In this document: piece by piece, positions 45,687 through 56,700 of the stretch
Layout: every line of letters starts with the position of its first letter
Numbering within the stretch: the stretch's first letter is position 1
From: Phoronis australis
Taxonomy: Eukaryota > Phoronida > Phoronidae
Reading direction: 5' to 3'
Assembly (NCBI GenBank): GCA_002633005.1
Contig: NMRA01000166.1
Span: forward strand, 188,716-252,715
DNA: 64,000 nucleotides
The notes under the pieces: generated by a model
The model's database searches: none
The model's input: the letters and a program-made list of their open reading frames with translations, nothing else
Told to the model about the DNA's origin: nothing
Translations under genes and position numbers: made by a program

Positions 45687-48600
45687 GTAGGTAAATTGTC
45701 TGTGAATGTTATTTAGTCATGTGGTGGTTTATTCTGACATTTACCTGTCTGAGTGATTGATGTGCACATCTTAAAAACATTTTGAATTTAATGGGTCATT
45801 ATTGATTGAATATAACATGCTAAACGTGACTTATCAGTGAAATTTGAAGCTATTTTTTACTTCCCACCTGAATAATTTAATGTTTGAAGTAATCGTTGAT
45901 TTAAATCTGACAAGAATGCGTTGGCCTGCGAACCTTTCTTAGTTGATGAACTGTCTGAATCATTGCGATTTTAGTGGATTGTTACTAACTGACTAGAACT
46001 TTACTAACTAACTTAGATGGCTGGTATGGCAGACACTTTGGATGACGTCAGTGGTAAAAGTGTGAGGGATAACTTTTTCGCCTCACAAGCTGCGGGGCGT
46101 ACAGTAAGTCAGCAAGACCACTGCATGAAATGAAGAATTTGAGCTGCATGGTGTGCACTGTGTGAAGGTGTATTTATAATTTTGTCTTATTAGCAATGCC
46201 GTTGTTAAGAGCACATCCTTGGTGTTGGTGCGTGAATTCTGGCCACTATAGACTATATGTTTTGATGTATTGGTACATTATTTACCTATGGAATGCTGTG
46301 TATTTATAATTATGTACCTTCATTCAGTATGGTAATCATCTGAAGACTTACCACACAGATCGGCATTGCTGGTTATCAATATTACTTCTTCTGGTGAAAA
46401 GTGACCCAGACAAAAATGCTTGCTTCTGCTTCTATGTACTCCTGCACTTTGCAATCATTTTATTATTAGCAATACCTAAAGCATTACATTGATGTGCAAA
46501 ATTAAGTGTGGTTGGCATGTTAAGTATCAAATTATTTCAGCTTTCGCTACAACTTGAGGTGATGATAGCCAAAAAAGAGAAGTTCAGCTTGACCTTCAGC
46601 AAAGTTTTCTGACTTCTTATTCATCCATACTGTAATCTGTGTTTTGAGATGTATTTCAGATAAAATGTACATTGCATGCTGGTTGGTGGTTAGTGTTAGA
46701 CCAGTGCTCAGTACCATAGGGATTACCCTTCTCTTTCGAACAAAAATGTTTCTTGTGTTTTTTTATTCGATTTTGTTCAATTTTTCAGGAATTACGATCT
46801 GTGTAAATGTCAAACTAAGTTCTTTACAGAATATCAGTCACCCACTTCATCTGTCAGATATAGTTTATTTAAGGCTGCTAAAGAACTCCCTTCCATCAGA
46901 GAAAAGACCTATTGATTTAGACCATTTGGTACACTATATGTAGCTAGTCTTGCCTTTATCACTTGTTCCTTTTAACCAGGGGCATTTTTCTCACTCGAAG
47001 AGACTATTGGCTTTTGTCTCTGCCAAAAGTCAGAAATTTGACTATGAGTAGCCAAAATTGTTTTTTGTCTTTTGCTTTTTTGAAATATTTTGTCTTCTGT
47101 CTATTTGATCAAGCTATGGATTTTTGCTTTTCACTTCCAAATTGTTGACAGATTTTACGACTTTCAGCCTTATCCCGATTGTCATGAAACAGGCTCCAAC
47201 TATCTGCAGACTGATGTTTGGCCGAAAGTCAAAAGACAAAAGCCAATAGTAGAGAAACAGACCCCTGTTCTTGGAAAGTACTCACTGTCCATTATTGCTT
47301 CAGACTCGTTACTCGTGGAACTGAATGAGATGATGTTCACCATGAAAATTTACCCAAGATGTTGATCCTATTCTCGACCAATAACAAATTTCTTTCCAAG
47401 CTGAGAAATCTCTTATTTGAGTAAGAACTAGTTGATAGCAATTTCATCAAGTGTCAATGGTCTTTAATCACATGTAAGTTTTAGTGGAAGGCAGTTCTTT
47501 GCAGCTTTATGTTTTAAGTTGCTGTGTAGTTTGAAGATTTTCAGTGTGTGACACCTTTATTGATGTTCATCATTGTTCAGTTAGAAAATGTTACGAAAAT
47601 CCTTGTGTAGAATTGAGTTCCATGTAAAAAGTACTTGGTTGCTGTCACACCTTTAAGAAGTGGATTTTGAGAAAGCAACGTCATCTTGCAGGTAAAAGTA
47701 GTCACTGCCTGGTCCCACCATAGATAATAGACGACAGATTCACAACTCCGACATTTTCTTGAGTGCTATCCTACAGGAGGCGCCACTTTCCTAAATTACT
47801 AATTTCAGTTTCCAGTTAGTGTATTGTGACGAGAAATTTTCACTATTTTACTGTCCAATACAACGAAAAAAACACGTTTGTATCGTGAGAACTTTTGGCA
47901 CCTGACCACACAACAGCCGACCATGATGAGCAGACGTTGTACTTGCCGGAAGTAAAACTTGCTTAATTTTGCCAGGTGTCACTAGTAAATAATGACGTCA
48001 CAGCTTAGGCATACAATTGCAGATTTCATCTATTGAAAATATATGGAGTTGGCGGTCCATTTACTATAGTATATGGTCCCACATAATCATCTCTGCTTCA
48101 CAAAAAATCCATTCTTTTTAAAGTAATTGGTTGATGAACTGAACTTTTACATTTCTAAATGCTGGATGTTGGGATGCCTATTATATACCTTGGGGGGGGG
48201 GTACATATGGTGAATTGGAGGATACAGAAGCCCGTTCCAAGAAAACTGACTTAGCTAAGACAAATCTTAAACTTGAGTCAATTTTAAGACAAAATTTAAA
48301 TTTGAACGGGATCTTAAGTTGGACTTAAGATTCTGACTTAAGTTTTGTCTTATATTTGATGTACCGGTAACTTACCAGGTGTTGAAGTTTTAAAGTTTGG
48401 AGATTGAGACAAATCTTAGACTGAAGTAAAAAATGAAGTTAAGATGGTTTCTTAGAACGGGGCGCAACTTTTCATTCACAATTCAGAATAGTGCAATACC
48501 CGGATATTGTTGAAAATACTCACCCAATGCAATACCTAAGAGGCCAAAATACCCACCCGGCCCTAGACACAAGAGGGCAAACTGCCCTCCCAAATTGGTG

Positions 48601-51600
48601 ACGTGTTCCTGCAAACTGCTCCCTATGGTAGAGTTGACAATTTGGAATCACCAACTTGCCTTTGACCTTGATGTAACCCCTCTGCAGTCGTCTTATCATC
48701 TCTTGACATTTGCATACTTTTTCGAATATTCACCGTACTTATTCCTTTGTACTCTAATTCTCTGCAGGACCAAATTAAGCTGACTCAACTGCAGAATCTC
48801 CTCCATGATGCACTGATTGCCACTGATCATGTACAGCAATGTGCCATAATAAGAAGGAAGGACTCTTCACTACAGGCATCCAGCGTAGGATTCCAGGTAA
48901 CCTATAGAACAACTCTTGTTACGTGTTAGAGTTCATCTAGCATTTGTCATTATGGTCACTATCCAGCAATGCTCTAACCGGCAAGGCCGTAACCGGCAAT
49001 GGCTTTTTTACCAAATTAGAAAATCTGGTGAACACGGTTATAGCTTGCACTGGCAACCAAACTTAACAATCTTTGTTTTTATCTCATCATCCAAAATAAA
49101 TAAAAAGTCAAATAGAAGTTAAAATCCAGGTAGAAAAAAATCACTGCCCCCGATGCCACCATTGTCGAGCTGAGTTTTTTAAGCTCAAATGCAATCTTCC
49201 AGCCGAGTGACTGAACTTACTCCCTCTTACAACGCTTTTTCTTGGCTTGGGTTCTCAGCTGACTCACAACAACAAACACTGAGGACATCTTTTGGAAAAG
49301 TTATAAAGAGCTATAGCAATAGCTCAAAGTCTATGATTAACATTTTAGACAGTTTCAAGTAGATGTTGTTAACCGCAGTTATGTCTTAGTCATTAACTCC
49401 ACCAGTTAATGTTTTTGATGTAGAGATCTTAAACAGCTTAAGTTACTCTGTAAAAAGTTCATGCCTGACTAAACTTGAACTGATAGGTTCATTAACAGGC
49501 TAAAAGGTGTGCATTTTCTTAACTCTCTACAGGAAGTCTTGAGTATGCTGGTGTTAAGGGATTGCTTGTTACTTATTGAGCCTACTAATTATTGTAACAG
49601 TTGAGTTAGTCACAGTGCACAAAATGCAAACTGATAAGCAGTGGGCAAAATATGAGACTTTTATTTTTGACTTATATTGTATTACATGGAATCAGGTTGT
49701 ATTTGCACAATTCGGAGTATTTTTCTGCGTTGCGTGGCATGTAATAATTTATGAAATTGTTTGAACAGCAGTAAAACATCATCTGTATTATTCTCCAATA
49801 TAGTAGGCTTCTACATAGCAGTTGTGCAGTTATGGTATTCAAAAATTTCCTTATGTGAGCCCCATTTAATTAATGCGCTTTATTTTGTTCATGAAAATTA
49901 GCATAAACAGATTTGTGGTGGACAGGGAACCTGGCCAATACCTCTGAATAGGACCAAAAATCAGCTGTGGCATAACAGTTTTAGGGGTGCAGCAAACTTA
50001 ATGTCCTTTGGGAATTATGTTGGACCTCTCCCTAGCAATGTAATGGATCTACCAGGAGTACACATGAACCTGTGATCACATAATTCTTTCCCCTTTATGT
50101 TGTATTTTTCATTTTGTTATTTTCCTTTAACAACTTTGCAGGGTTTTTGACGCCTCAATTTTGGGGTCGAATATCTGCCCCATTCCCCTTTGAAAAATAT
50201 TTCAAAATCACACAAAATTCCAGACCCAGAAATTCCCCTCCAATGATTAAAAAATTCCCCTCAAGGGTAGAATCCCATCTGCAAAACCTTAGTTTTGGCT
50301 TCTTGATTCATTGCCATTGAGTGGTGGCTTCCAGGGTGGAATTGTTGGTGACCAGAAGGCATAGGCACCTTTTCACTTAGGTGAGCGAGGGCCCTGCGTT
50401 GAATGACTGGCATTGGACTTGATTGTTGTGGTGAATTGCTTTCTCAATCTTCTTGTGATTTCACTGTTTTCATATTATGCACTGCTCTCTTATCAATAGG
50501 TTTGTGGGTATGTTATTGTTCATTGTCTTTCAGCTTTATCAAGACCAAATTCAACTTCTTATCGATGCCTTCAAAAACCCGTCTAACACAAGGGAAGAAG
50601 GACTGTACTTTGAAGACAAGCAATACACTTGCGCTCGTGCTGACAAGAACTCCATTTACTCAAAATGCGTAAGTTGATTTTTTTGTGATTTGTCATGTTT
50701 GATTTGATGACCGTAAAGTTGATGACTCGTAAAAGCAAACCGAATCATTGGTAATATATAACGCGCGCGCAGGACATGAATGGGCAGAAAAATTAGAATA
50801 ATTGAATTAACTATGGTTAAGCGCTGTGTTTACACTAAATTTAGCTCTGTGTGAAAGTGTGAAGACAGGAATGTGTGGTCATATAAATTTTATTTTCTTA
50901 TTTTAAGTAAATTTTTTATGTGAAGGTGTCTTTAAGTGGCAGTTTGTTGAGAAGTTGAAGAATCACTATAAAGTAGAGTCTGCAGACAAATGAAAATTCA
51001 CCACACTAAATCAAAAACTGATTTTCAAAAATAAATTATTCTTTACTTGAACATTGATATTTAATGTTTGGTTATAACCCAATACAAAAGAGTCACCCTT
51101 TTTCAGGTAACAACGCTTTGTATGCAAACTGATTTCTAAACCAAAGTTATCTTTCATTACAGGGCAAAAAAGGCTTGATATTAGTGCGCACAGCTACTCT
51201 GATTCTTGTGGCTACATATAGTGACAACATGTACCCCAGTATATGTGTGGAGGCTGTAGAAAAATTAGGTGAGTTGTGACACATGAAGCATGTTTTGTCA
51301 AGATAGTGCAACATTAAATCACCATGCTGTCAGATATAGGATGTTGTACGGGGCCCAGCCATAGTCCTCAGGAGAAGCCCTACAAATGTCAGACTGGCTG
51401 AATTTTTGTGGCTTTTTTTGTTTCTTTTTGAAACCTGAATGTGTAAATCCTTTAAGAATTGTTGATCTATTTATACAATGCATACAAGAAGAAGGGTTGA
51501 CACATACTGCTAATCAATCTGCGTGTCATTAATGAGGCATCTATTGTATTTTGTTATGTTACGCAATAGGTCTTGCATGAGTTGTCACTTATTGTCTCCA

Positions 51601-51705
51601 TTTTTCTGTTTTCTAGCACTAGTGTTGTGTAGATTTGATTGATAATTTGATCCATTTAGCTTCCTACTTGTTTCAGCTGACTATTTCAAGGAGAAAGGCA
51701 AATGA
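45633..51705 (+). CDS. PFN4: Profilin-4 (six coding exons proposed)
   Basis: Exons 45633-45686, 46017-46103, 48768-48896, 50534-50668, 51163-51268 and 51677-51705 join in frame to 179 aa. The last 132 residues align end to end with human profilin-4 (129 aa): LQNLLHDALIATDHV, DAFKNPSNTREEGLYF, YTCARADKNSIYSK, VATYSDNMYPSICVEA and DYFKEKGK. PFN4 is a divergent profilin of male germ cells in mammals that binds acidic lipids and lacks canonical actin binding. The 47 residues from the first two exons are an extension absent from the human protein; both exons start with ATG, so one or both may be alternative. The gene is divergent from FAM228, as its relatives are in human. Confidence 0.88.
46017..46103 (+). 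CDS. PFN4: PFN4 upstream exon 2 (proposed)
   Basis: It encodes MAGMADTLDDVSGKSVRDNF and FASQAAGRT. The acceptor is AACTTAG directly before ATG and the donor ACA|GTAAGT. It joins the next exon in phase 0. Because the profilin core exon has no ATG before its first conserved residues, a start in an upstream exon such as this is needed. Confidence 0.6.
46978..47266. mobile_element. MITE with AGGGG ends
   Basis: The left end (AGGGGCATTTTTCTC, then ACTATTGGCTTTTGTC) is mirrored on the right (GACAAAAGCCAATAGT, then GAAACAGACCCCT). Inner parts also pair (CCAAAAGTC and GCCGAAAGTC). It starts about 50 bp right of the end of copy A homology. Confidence 0.8.
48230..48463. mobile_element. MITE with GCCCGTTC ends
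   Basis: Left GCCCGTTCCAAGAAAAC and right TTTCTTAGAACGGGGC are imperfect inverse ends. The inside is full of CTTAAG and AAGACAAA palindromic phrases and holds no protein frame. Confidence 0.75.
48768..48896 (+). CDS. PFN4: PFN4 core exon 3
   Basis: It encodes 43 residues, DQIKLTQLQNLLHDALIATD to ASSVGFQ, the N-terminal helix and first strands of profilin. It matches LQSLLLDTLLGTKHV and ASPGFN in human PFN4. Borders are CTGCAG and GTAACC. Confidence 0.92.
48897..50533 (+). other. PFN4 intron 3
   Basis: I see no exon or clear mobile element. AT-rich with scattered short frames. Confidence 0.7.
50534..50668 (+). CDS. PFN4: PFN4 core exon 4
   Basis: It encodes 45 residues: IQLLIDAFKNP, REEGLYFEDKQYTCARAD and KNSIYSKC. 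EGLYF and Y.C.RAD are shared with human PFN4 (EGLYFKGKDYRCVRAD). Borders TTTCAG and GTAAGT, phase 0. Confidence 0.95.
51163..51268 (+). CDS. PFN4: PFN4 core exon 5
   Basis: It encodes GKKGLILVRTATLILVATYS and NMYPSICVEAVEKL plus one base. It contains the profilin C-terminal strands and the start of the last helix. Borders TTACAG and GTGAGT. Confidence 0.95.
51677..51705 (+). CDS. PFN4: PFN4 terminal exon
   Basis: A 29-base exon completing the split Ala codon and encoding DYFKEKGK and TGA, the equivalent of human DYLRKKGS. Too short to stand out except by homology. Confidence 0.92.
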
Positions 51706-52385
51706 ACAACATCAAGTAATTACAGTCGTGACACGAACTCTGGAAATGAAATGCTGAACTTGTTACACGAACCCTAGAATGAACTATTATTGTTCATATA
51801 GGAGGGAGTTGTACTTTTCTAAGCCTAATTCAGTGCAGCATGTTCTTAATGTAATGGCGACAGGTCTATGTATTGGATGTCTACTACGAGTGTCCTCTAG
51901 TGACTACGAGATCAAGTGACATTTCTGCTGCTTCCTCCTTGTTGATTTGAAGCTGTGAAAGCAGCCATGAACCCACCTTCCGTCAAAAAAACTTTTCATT
52001 TAGACCACTTACTGTTGTGAAATTGGTCTTGACCTGGTCTTTGCTGAAGTCACAGTTCATTATTGCTTTAGAGCTGGCTCAGTAAGGTGGCTTGTCACAG
52101 TGGGGTATTTGATGCTCCAAACATGGTCTTAAGAAATAACTGTCTGTCAGTTGTTTTACCAGCCCAGAAATTACGGTTCAGAGTTTTATAGCAGTGAGTG
52201 GTGTAAATTAAAGAATGCAGTGACCCTATGATCCCTTTAATTTATGCGTACTGGACGTGGAAACCTACACATCGAACCCTGTCCTATTGTTGAATATGCA
52301 ACATGTTTCTTTGTTGATATTGTTTTCAATGTGAATTCTTTGTAAATAGAATACTGTGCTATTTTTCAATAAACATTTTTAATAC
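51706..52385 (+). other. PFN4 3' UTR with AATAAA
   Basis: Non-coding sequence leads to AATAAA at 52369-52374. Cleavage would be expected about 10-30 bases further on. Confidence 0.75.
52369..52374 (+). terminator. PFN4 polyadenylation signal
   Basis: Canonical AATAAA 664 bases past the stop codon, followed by a GT-rich stretch (TGTGTTGTTT) as expected for a downstream element. Confidence 0.75.
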
Positions 52386-52616
52386 ATGATTGTGTTGTTT
52401 ATGGAAAAGCAATCGATTTTTGTGGTATGTCCAAGTTCCTGGGTATGTTTTGTAATGAAATCTTGTTTGCATTATGTTATGTAAGAACAAAACTGTAATG
52501 CTTAAAGGGATGTCATAAAACAACAATGGGATTTAGCTCTTTCAGCAGACGTTTGGCTGCAATCGTGGGGGTTCATCTTAGAAAATAAATTTTCCGGTGG
52601 ATAATGTCCCTTTGAA

Positions 52617-52694
52617 AGAGATTGCACTTGTATACACTACATACTAGTGCAGTAAGAGATTGCACTAGTATACACTACATACTAGTGCAGTAAG
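52617..52694. repeat. 38-bp direct duplication
   Basis: Two nearly identical units start AGAGATTGCAC at 52617 and 52655; each holds GTATACACTACATACTAGTG. One base differs. Confidence 0.95.
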
Positions 52695-53098
52695 GAATTT
52701 TTCAAAACAATCAAAACTAAAATTGAAGCCTCTCAAAGGGTTTGTACTCGCTATTTCCAAAATTAATTAAACAGTAGCTGGAAAGGGTTGTCAAACATTT
52801 TGTAATATATTTTAAATGTTTATGCATGTCTTTGCCGAGCAGGTCGTGGGATTTTGAAAGTTAAAAATTTATAAAATAATTGAAAATGTACCGTCAATAT
52901 CAACATGGAATGATACCCATAGTGTAGTGCTAATAGTACGTTATTTAGTTTAGAGTAAAGCCAAACACGTGCTGAAAATGTTCTGTTTCTTACGTAGTTT
53001 TTTTAGTGTCTCAAATGGTATATTTTGAGAAACCATAAAACCGTAGAATTGGTTCGGAGAGAAGGTTTATAGGCCTGTCGATTTGGAAATGTGGACCC

Positions 53099-53188
53099 AT
53101 GATGGCACGCGCGATCTGTCGGGTGGCGACAAAAACCTTTCAGAACGCAGTAGCTATTACTAGTCTTATTTTGAATAAGTTTACCATG
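53099..53188 (+). CDS. Possible first coding exon of an unidentified gene
   Basis: The frame begins MMARAICRVATKTFQNA, continues AITSLILNKFTM and meets a strong donor (ATG|GTAAGT) in phase 0. It has four basic residues (plus no acidic ones), Ala/Thr-rich, which fits a mitochondrial presequence. I find no downstream exon that I can join with confidence, so this may be the start of a gene continuing past visible evidence, or chance. Confidence 0.3.
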
Positions 53189-53703
53189 GTAAGTTATTGC
53201 ATATTCATCTTGTCCGCTTCTGTTGGAAATTCGACTTATCTAGTTACTGAACACTTTCTTCTGATTAGCAGCGGAACAGCCTGTTATGCTTAACAACTGA
53301 ACGATTTTGATATGAAGAAAGTCTGTTGGCGGTAAATTAATCGTGTGGACGTCAAGTTGAAAGAAATATTTCCAATAATTTTTCCACTTTCCTTGAACAA
53401 ATATAGTCCAGAAAATACGCTACTGGCCTTAATATTTGGCTAGTTACATGCAAATGAAAATATAATAATCATAAACGCATAGGCGGATTTAGGGGGGGCC
53501 GTCCCCCCCCCCTTGGCTGCCGCATAAAAAATAAAACAGCAAGAGCGTAGGGAAATTGGTTGAGTTTATTAATTAACCCCGGTAATTAAAATTATTTGGA
53601 TGAAACAAGATTTAAATGTGTGCAGTTTTAGTGTTTGGGGGGGGTTCAGATCCAATTTCATGTGTCAAATTCGGAACACGGCGCATTCGTAACAGAACTA
53701 TGG

Positions 53704-56700
53704 CTAAGTATAGGCTCTCCCGCGATATCCCAGGCGACCGGCAATGACGCTGCGCACTACGACTCCGTTTCCGTCGTCTGCTCCACTGTGAAATGAAGAA
53801 AATTTAATTCATTTTTTAAAGAAAATGGAACCTCAGTGACGATAAAAAACAGACGCTGCTGGTAAGATGTGAATTTTAATCGAAGCCTTAGTGAATCGCT
53901 TAGAAACTCATAATTCTCTCCTTGTCAAACCTTAACTTAAGACGATTTCTAAAGCAATTCCATCATTGCCAACACGAAAAACGGATTTGGTCTTTTGGGC
54001 AATTGAATACTGAACAAATTTGTTACGTACCGATTGCACAAATTATAAAACGTGTAATAAGCATTACAAAAAGAAGTAGGTTTCGCGCGCAAAGGCTGTG
54101 GGCCATAAACAAGTAGGTTTCTTAATACAAGATTAATCGTGGTGGTGTAGTGGTAAAGCACGTGCGCTTTATTCGCCAGGGCTTGAGTTCGAGTCTGTGA
54201 TATTTGCAGTTTTTCCTGTTTGACATGTTCTCCGTGTTTTTTTTTTTTTTTTTTTTTTNACATGTTCTCCGTGTTTTTTCCCCTTTTTTCTTGGATAATA
54301 CTTCAGGAATCAAGGAAAATGCTTGATTTTTAGAGGAAAAAACAGAAAAATTTCCCCCCTCCCGACCTCCCCCCATTCGGTGCTATGCGCATCTACAATC
54401 GTGGTTGGGCGCAAATGCTTATAGCCGGACAAACTGTTGTCCCCCCCTTGTGATATCTTAGATCCGCCACTGAAACGTAAATCTAAAACAAAATGTGAAG
54501 CATTTTAGGTGAGTGTACTTACAGTGTGACACGACAATTCCTGAAAGTGTCCTGCTCTGGCGCACCAGGGCGGGCTCCGTTTTCCACACGCACACACTAC
54601 TATTTGTTAGGAAAATTTGTCATTTTATTTAAAAGGAAATAGAACATGCAACGCTAAAAATTTCTTTTTCCGAGATCATGCTGCATTCAAAACGATTAAT
54701 GATAGTTTGAATGCTTTAGAAGCATAGTTACATCAAGTTGAACTTCTCAAGTAGTCGATGATCACTGACTTCACGAGTCAATAGCGCCGGATTTTTTACA
54801 CGGCGATAGAACTCTCCTTTGTCTCGGGATTAGAAAGCGCGTGACCTCGTTTTGTAAATCAGTCACATTTTCACGGTGTCTCTCATTCATGTCGGGAAGG
54901 CGAAGAATTTCAGATCACGTATCTACGGGTATTTGTAATATATAATCAAACTTACGGTCGCATAGGATTTGCAACCCACAGCATAGCAGTAATTCACTGG
55001 CATTGGAAGGACGAATAGAATGATGCAACCGAGAAAAACTTGTAAAGAACCAGACAACAATAAATAACATTTGAAACCCCTATGGCACGAAAACGAGGCA
55101 GTAAATATGCCTGTCAGCATTGTAGGCAAATACAGCGAGTTCCGGGTGTGTAATCCGGGATGGCTCTATTGAAATGTTGGATGGTCATACTTCATGCAAC
55201 TACTGCGATTGGCTGGACAACGGGACGTGGTGAGATGTATGGGAAATTTTTGATCTCGGTCAGCATCACCATGCACAAATGGATTTTTTTCTGAGTGAGG
55301 ATAACGAACTGATCAGGTGGTAGAAAGATTCTTTTCCAATGAGTTCCTAACAGCAAAACAGTACTGATAAGCACCACAGCACCAGCTTTGGTGTGCTTGG
55401 AAAATTTTGATGCTCCAACGAGAATGAAAGTGTTTTCTCTCTTTTTAGTGACAGCGGATGTGAATCGAGAACTTAATTTTGATTTAGACCTCTTAGCACA
55501 CTAAAACTTGTTCCTTACTCGGATGGTAAGTGATTTATGGGTTTGCAAAAGATGGCAGATCGTTGTTCGTTGAGTCTATGCGCGTAAAATGGTACGCCCT
55601 GGCACTTGAGCCAATTAATATGCCATAGCGAGCCTGAGCTCAACAAGTAACGCTCCAGTTCTTTCGGAGACCTGAAATCATCCAATTTTACTAAGGAACA
55701 AGCTGAGACCTTGGTTTTACAATGAGAAGCGATCGAAATCCATTGAATTTGTTTTTCGTGAATGAAGTTGTGAGTGTGGCGTAATTGGCAAAACGGAGCT
55801 GCTCAAACCTACTGTGGGAAACACCTACAGTTTATATTACTAGCTCAGCTGCCCCCCGCCCCCAGTCCTTGGTCGAGCATGTACGTCACTGACGATTAAG
55901 CATGCATGGGCGGCGCACCGGCACAGGGGCGGCTGAGGGGGCTTTAGCCCCCCACTTTTTTCACTGCTGCGCCGCCCATGTTAAGACGGCACCATTTGAC
56001 GTTTCTGCAGGTATATCCTTTGCCACCTTGTCACATATTCCACCACCTAACGCAGTTCGCTGTCATCTACACTAATAAAGTGGGTGCAATGATGCATGAA
56101 CATTAGTTAGAAAAGATCGTAGTTGTCTTCTCGGAAAAGGTTTTTTCTTCGACGTGTTTTCCGGTCATCGGGACTAAAATTGCGAGACATGAAGAACTCA
56201 TTTTGTTGATCGAAATTTGTGAATTTGTGTTTTCAGCCTAGGTAATAAAATTTTTGGTCTGGTGTATACAGAAATTAAATTGTTGTTCACTATATTTCAA
56301 TTTCAATATATCTTTTTTGTTCTCGGTTGAGCAATTATTTGTGACACCAACCGTATGTTTGTTTTTTGCAGTCCAAGTATGAAAAATTCTCTTGACACGG
56401 AACAAACCATAGGTATTATTGTCTATGGATTAAACCTTGGGAGACGCAGAAGACTTTAACAGACAATCCCGCGCTTTGCAATATATTTAAATCCTGACTG
56501 GGTAGCTCATGTTCTGACCATCTTCTGATTTTTCCACCTTCAGTCCAATCTCGGATCCATACCTGGTGGGCGGGGCGCTTTGTACGGATTAGCGCGTGCG
56601 AAAGGCGAAGAGATTGTGTGTTTCTCACGCGCTAATCCGTCGCAAGAAGAACGTCCCCCCTCCGTCATATGAGTGGAACGATTAAAAACTTATGTACGCG

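Larger units (their letters stand above)
36711..46929. repeat. Copy B of the large duplicated segment
   Basis: This is the copy that is continuous with the rest of FAM228 on its left and with the PFN4 core exons on its right. It has three extra pieces compared with copy A: about 2 kb replacing the A-specific block (38650-40615), a THAP transposon (40784-41918) and about 60 bp near 42700. Confidence 0.9.
46104..48767 (+). other. PFN4 intron 2 with two MITEs
   Basis: Apart from the elements at 46978 and 48230 I see no exon. A frame after a TTTTTCAG near 46790 is open in one reading but shows replacement changes and a stop between copies, so it is not treated as coding. Confidence 0.6.
53475..54475. 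repeat. Interval bounded by GGCGGATTTAGG and GATCCGCCACTG
   Basis: The ends resemble the CAGTGGCGGATCTAGG-type MITE family (see 1171 and 27665) in inverse orientation, with C-tracts just inside each end. It may be one element or two separate insertions; it includes a poly-T tract, a gap and a tRNA-like stretch. Confidence 0.3.

Noticed and set aside
46644-46943. 99-codon frame following a TTTTTCAG acceptor-like site
   Set aside because: Copy A and B differ by several replacements in all frames and by a stop in one, with no joining exon in PFN4.
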